DNA of 64,000 nucleotides, taken from contig NC_135550.1 in NCBI RefSeq assembly GCF_964340395.1, forward strand, positions 23,507,676 to 23,571,675, given 5' to 3'. The position numbers were made by a program, and so were the translations under genes. Origin of the DNA: Glandiceps talaboti (taxonomy: Eukaryota; Hemichordata; Enteropneusta; Spengelidae). Under the pieces are notes generated by a model. That model saw nothing but the letters and a program-made list of their open reading frames with translations, was not told the DNA's origin and searched no databases. Shown here in pieces: positions 62,935-64,000 of this stretch (position 1 is its first letter; every line of letters starts with the position of its first letter).

Positions 62935-64000
62935 ATCTCGTGCTCTCTTTTGATTGGTCGAAAGATGAAGATCTGAGCGCTACATTGTACACAAAAGTTA
63001 TATACTGGTAAGTGTTAATGCTTAGATATCCAAAATGGGAGTTTGCAGACATAGGGCCTTCTATGGCGCATACATGGTTGTAAGACACTATAATCTACAG
63101 ATCGATTCAGACACACGATGCAATCAAAACTTTCACTACATGTACCCTACTTGTGATCTATATGCATGCAGAGATACATGTACATATATTTATAAGTTTG
63201 TTGCAGAAGCTACAGTCAGTCCATGGTGAGCTAACATTTACTCAACCATGTAGTCATGTATAATATGCATACGTACATCATGATTCGTGAATCAGTGTCG
63301 GTATTGATTATGTGACAAGACTTACGCTGAACGTTTCCATATTGGTAAAAACACAACGACTTGGTAGGCAGCAGTATGCCTGTTCTCTCTTGGACATTAG
63401 CTATAAGAGATTTGTACAAGTAATGTACGGAAACGCTGGCTATAAAGTCTACAATTTTTATTACATATGTAAATGAGAAACTTTTATTCTATTCTGGGTG
63501 ACTTTATAATCTAAAAATACGTTTATAATGATAACGGTGCACCTTGGGTACTACCTGACACGACTTCGAATCAAATGACTAACTATTCCATCATTAAAAG
63601 TTTAGTACTGTGCTAAATTTTAATTACATGTTTCTAATTTCGCTAATGTGTATGCTATATATCTTTCCGTAAGTATTTACTTCTCCTCTTCATAGTGAAT
63701 CCAAATTACTACTTTATTTGTGGCAATAGAAGAACATTTCTCCAAGAGGATTTGATGATCTCTGACCGGCATCCTTGATCCGCGATTGCGGAAAAAATAG
63801 CCTCGTTCGCGAGAATGTTTGTCCTCCTTGTAGTACACGATGAATAACAACGTATTTTGATGTCAACATGTGTAGATTACAATTATTTTTGTATCTGTGC
63901 CTGTACTTGTTCCATTGTGTAGATTTCATCCAGTGAATAATACAGAGACAAGTTCTTTAGTGAGATTTCACAAAATTAGGGCTTAAGGAATAAAAAAAAA
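62935..64000. other. Region upstream of the small minus-strand gene; nothing identified
   Basis: AT-rich, with no protein-coding feature, repeat array or RNA gene that I can support. It should contain the promoter of the minus-strand gene if that gene is real. Confidence 0.4.

Overview
This is a window of animal (metazoan) nuclear DNA. Its genes are split into many small exons with GT/AG introns, the intergenic DNA is AT-rich, and there are many microsatellites, minisatellites and transposon remnants. The protein content (a gel-forming mucin with WxxW/CysD domains and a nuclear receptor with two DNA-binding domains) points to an invertebrate bilaterian. I cannot place the phylum from sequence alone; an invertebrate deuterostome or a lophotrochozoan would both fit. 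Nothing here is bacterial: there are no operons, rRNA, CRISPR arrays or convincing tRNAs.

Region 1 (about 593-34,726, + strand) is the 3' part of one very large secreted-glycoprotein gene. I traced 46 exons by hand. All phases join, giving one open frame of 4,652 codons in the window; the first exon starts in phase 1, so the 5' end lies outside. Domain order is: CCP-like module, C-type lectin domain, D1, D2, D' and D3 (VWD-C8-TIL), six Pro/Thr/Ser (PTS) plus WxxW (CysD) exons, TIL/VWC/LDLa, two more VWD-C8-TIL assemblies (D4, D5), VWC modules, and a C-terminal cystine knot. This is a gel-forming mucin of the MUC2/MUC5/VWF superfamily with extra modules.

Region 2 (about 34,727-43,132) has no host gene. 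It holds the mucin 3' flank, a 467-bp long-TIR element with a perfect 9-bp target duplication, a 42-bp satellite of roughly 80 units with higher-order structure, a 1,561-bp Harbinger-like element inserted into that satellite with a TTA duplication, and a broken CR1/L2-type LINE tail.

Region 3 (44,189-56,789, + strand) is a complete nine-exon gene for a 687-residue nuclear receptor with two tandem zinc-finger DNA-binding domains and one ligand-binding domain (2DBD-NR). Both DBDs are interrupted by introns at identical positions. Its introns contain several minisatellites, including a 2-kb array with a period of about 75 bp.

Region 4 (56,790-64,000) is mostly old interspersed repeat. A probable two-exon, 125-residue gene of unknown function lies on the minus strand (62,934-62,063). 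A GC-rich long hairpin just beyond its stop codon and a short palindromic element in its intron are the notable structures.
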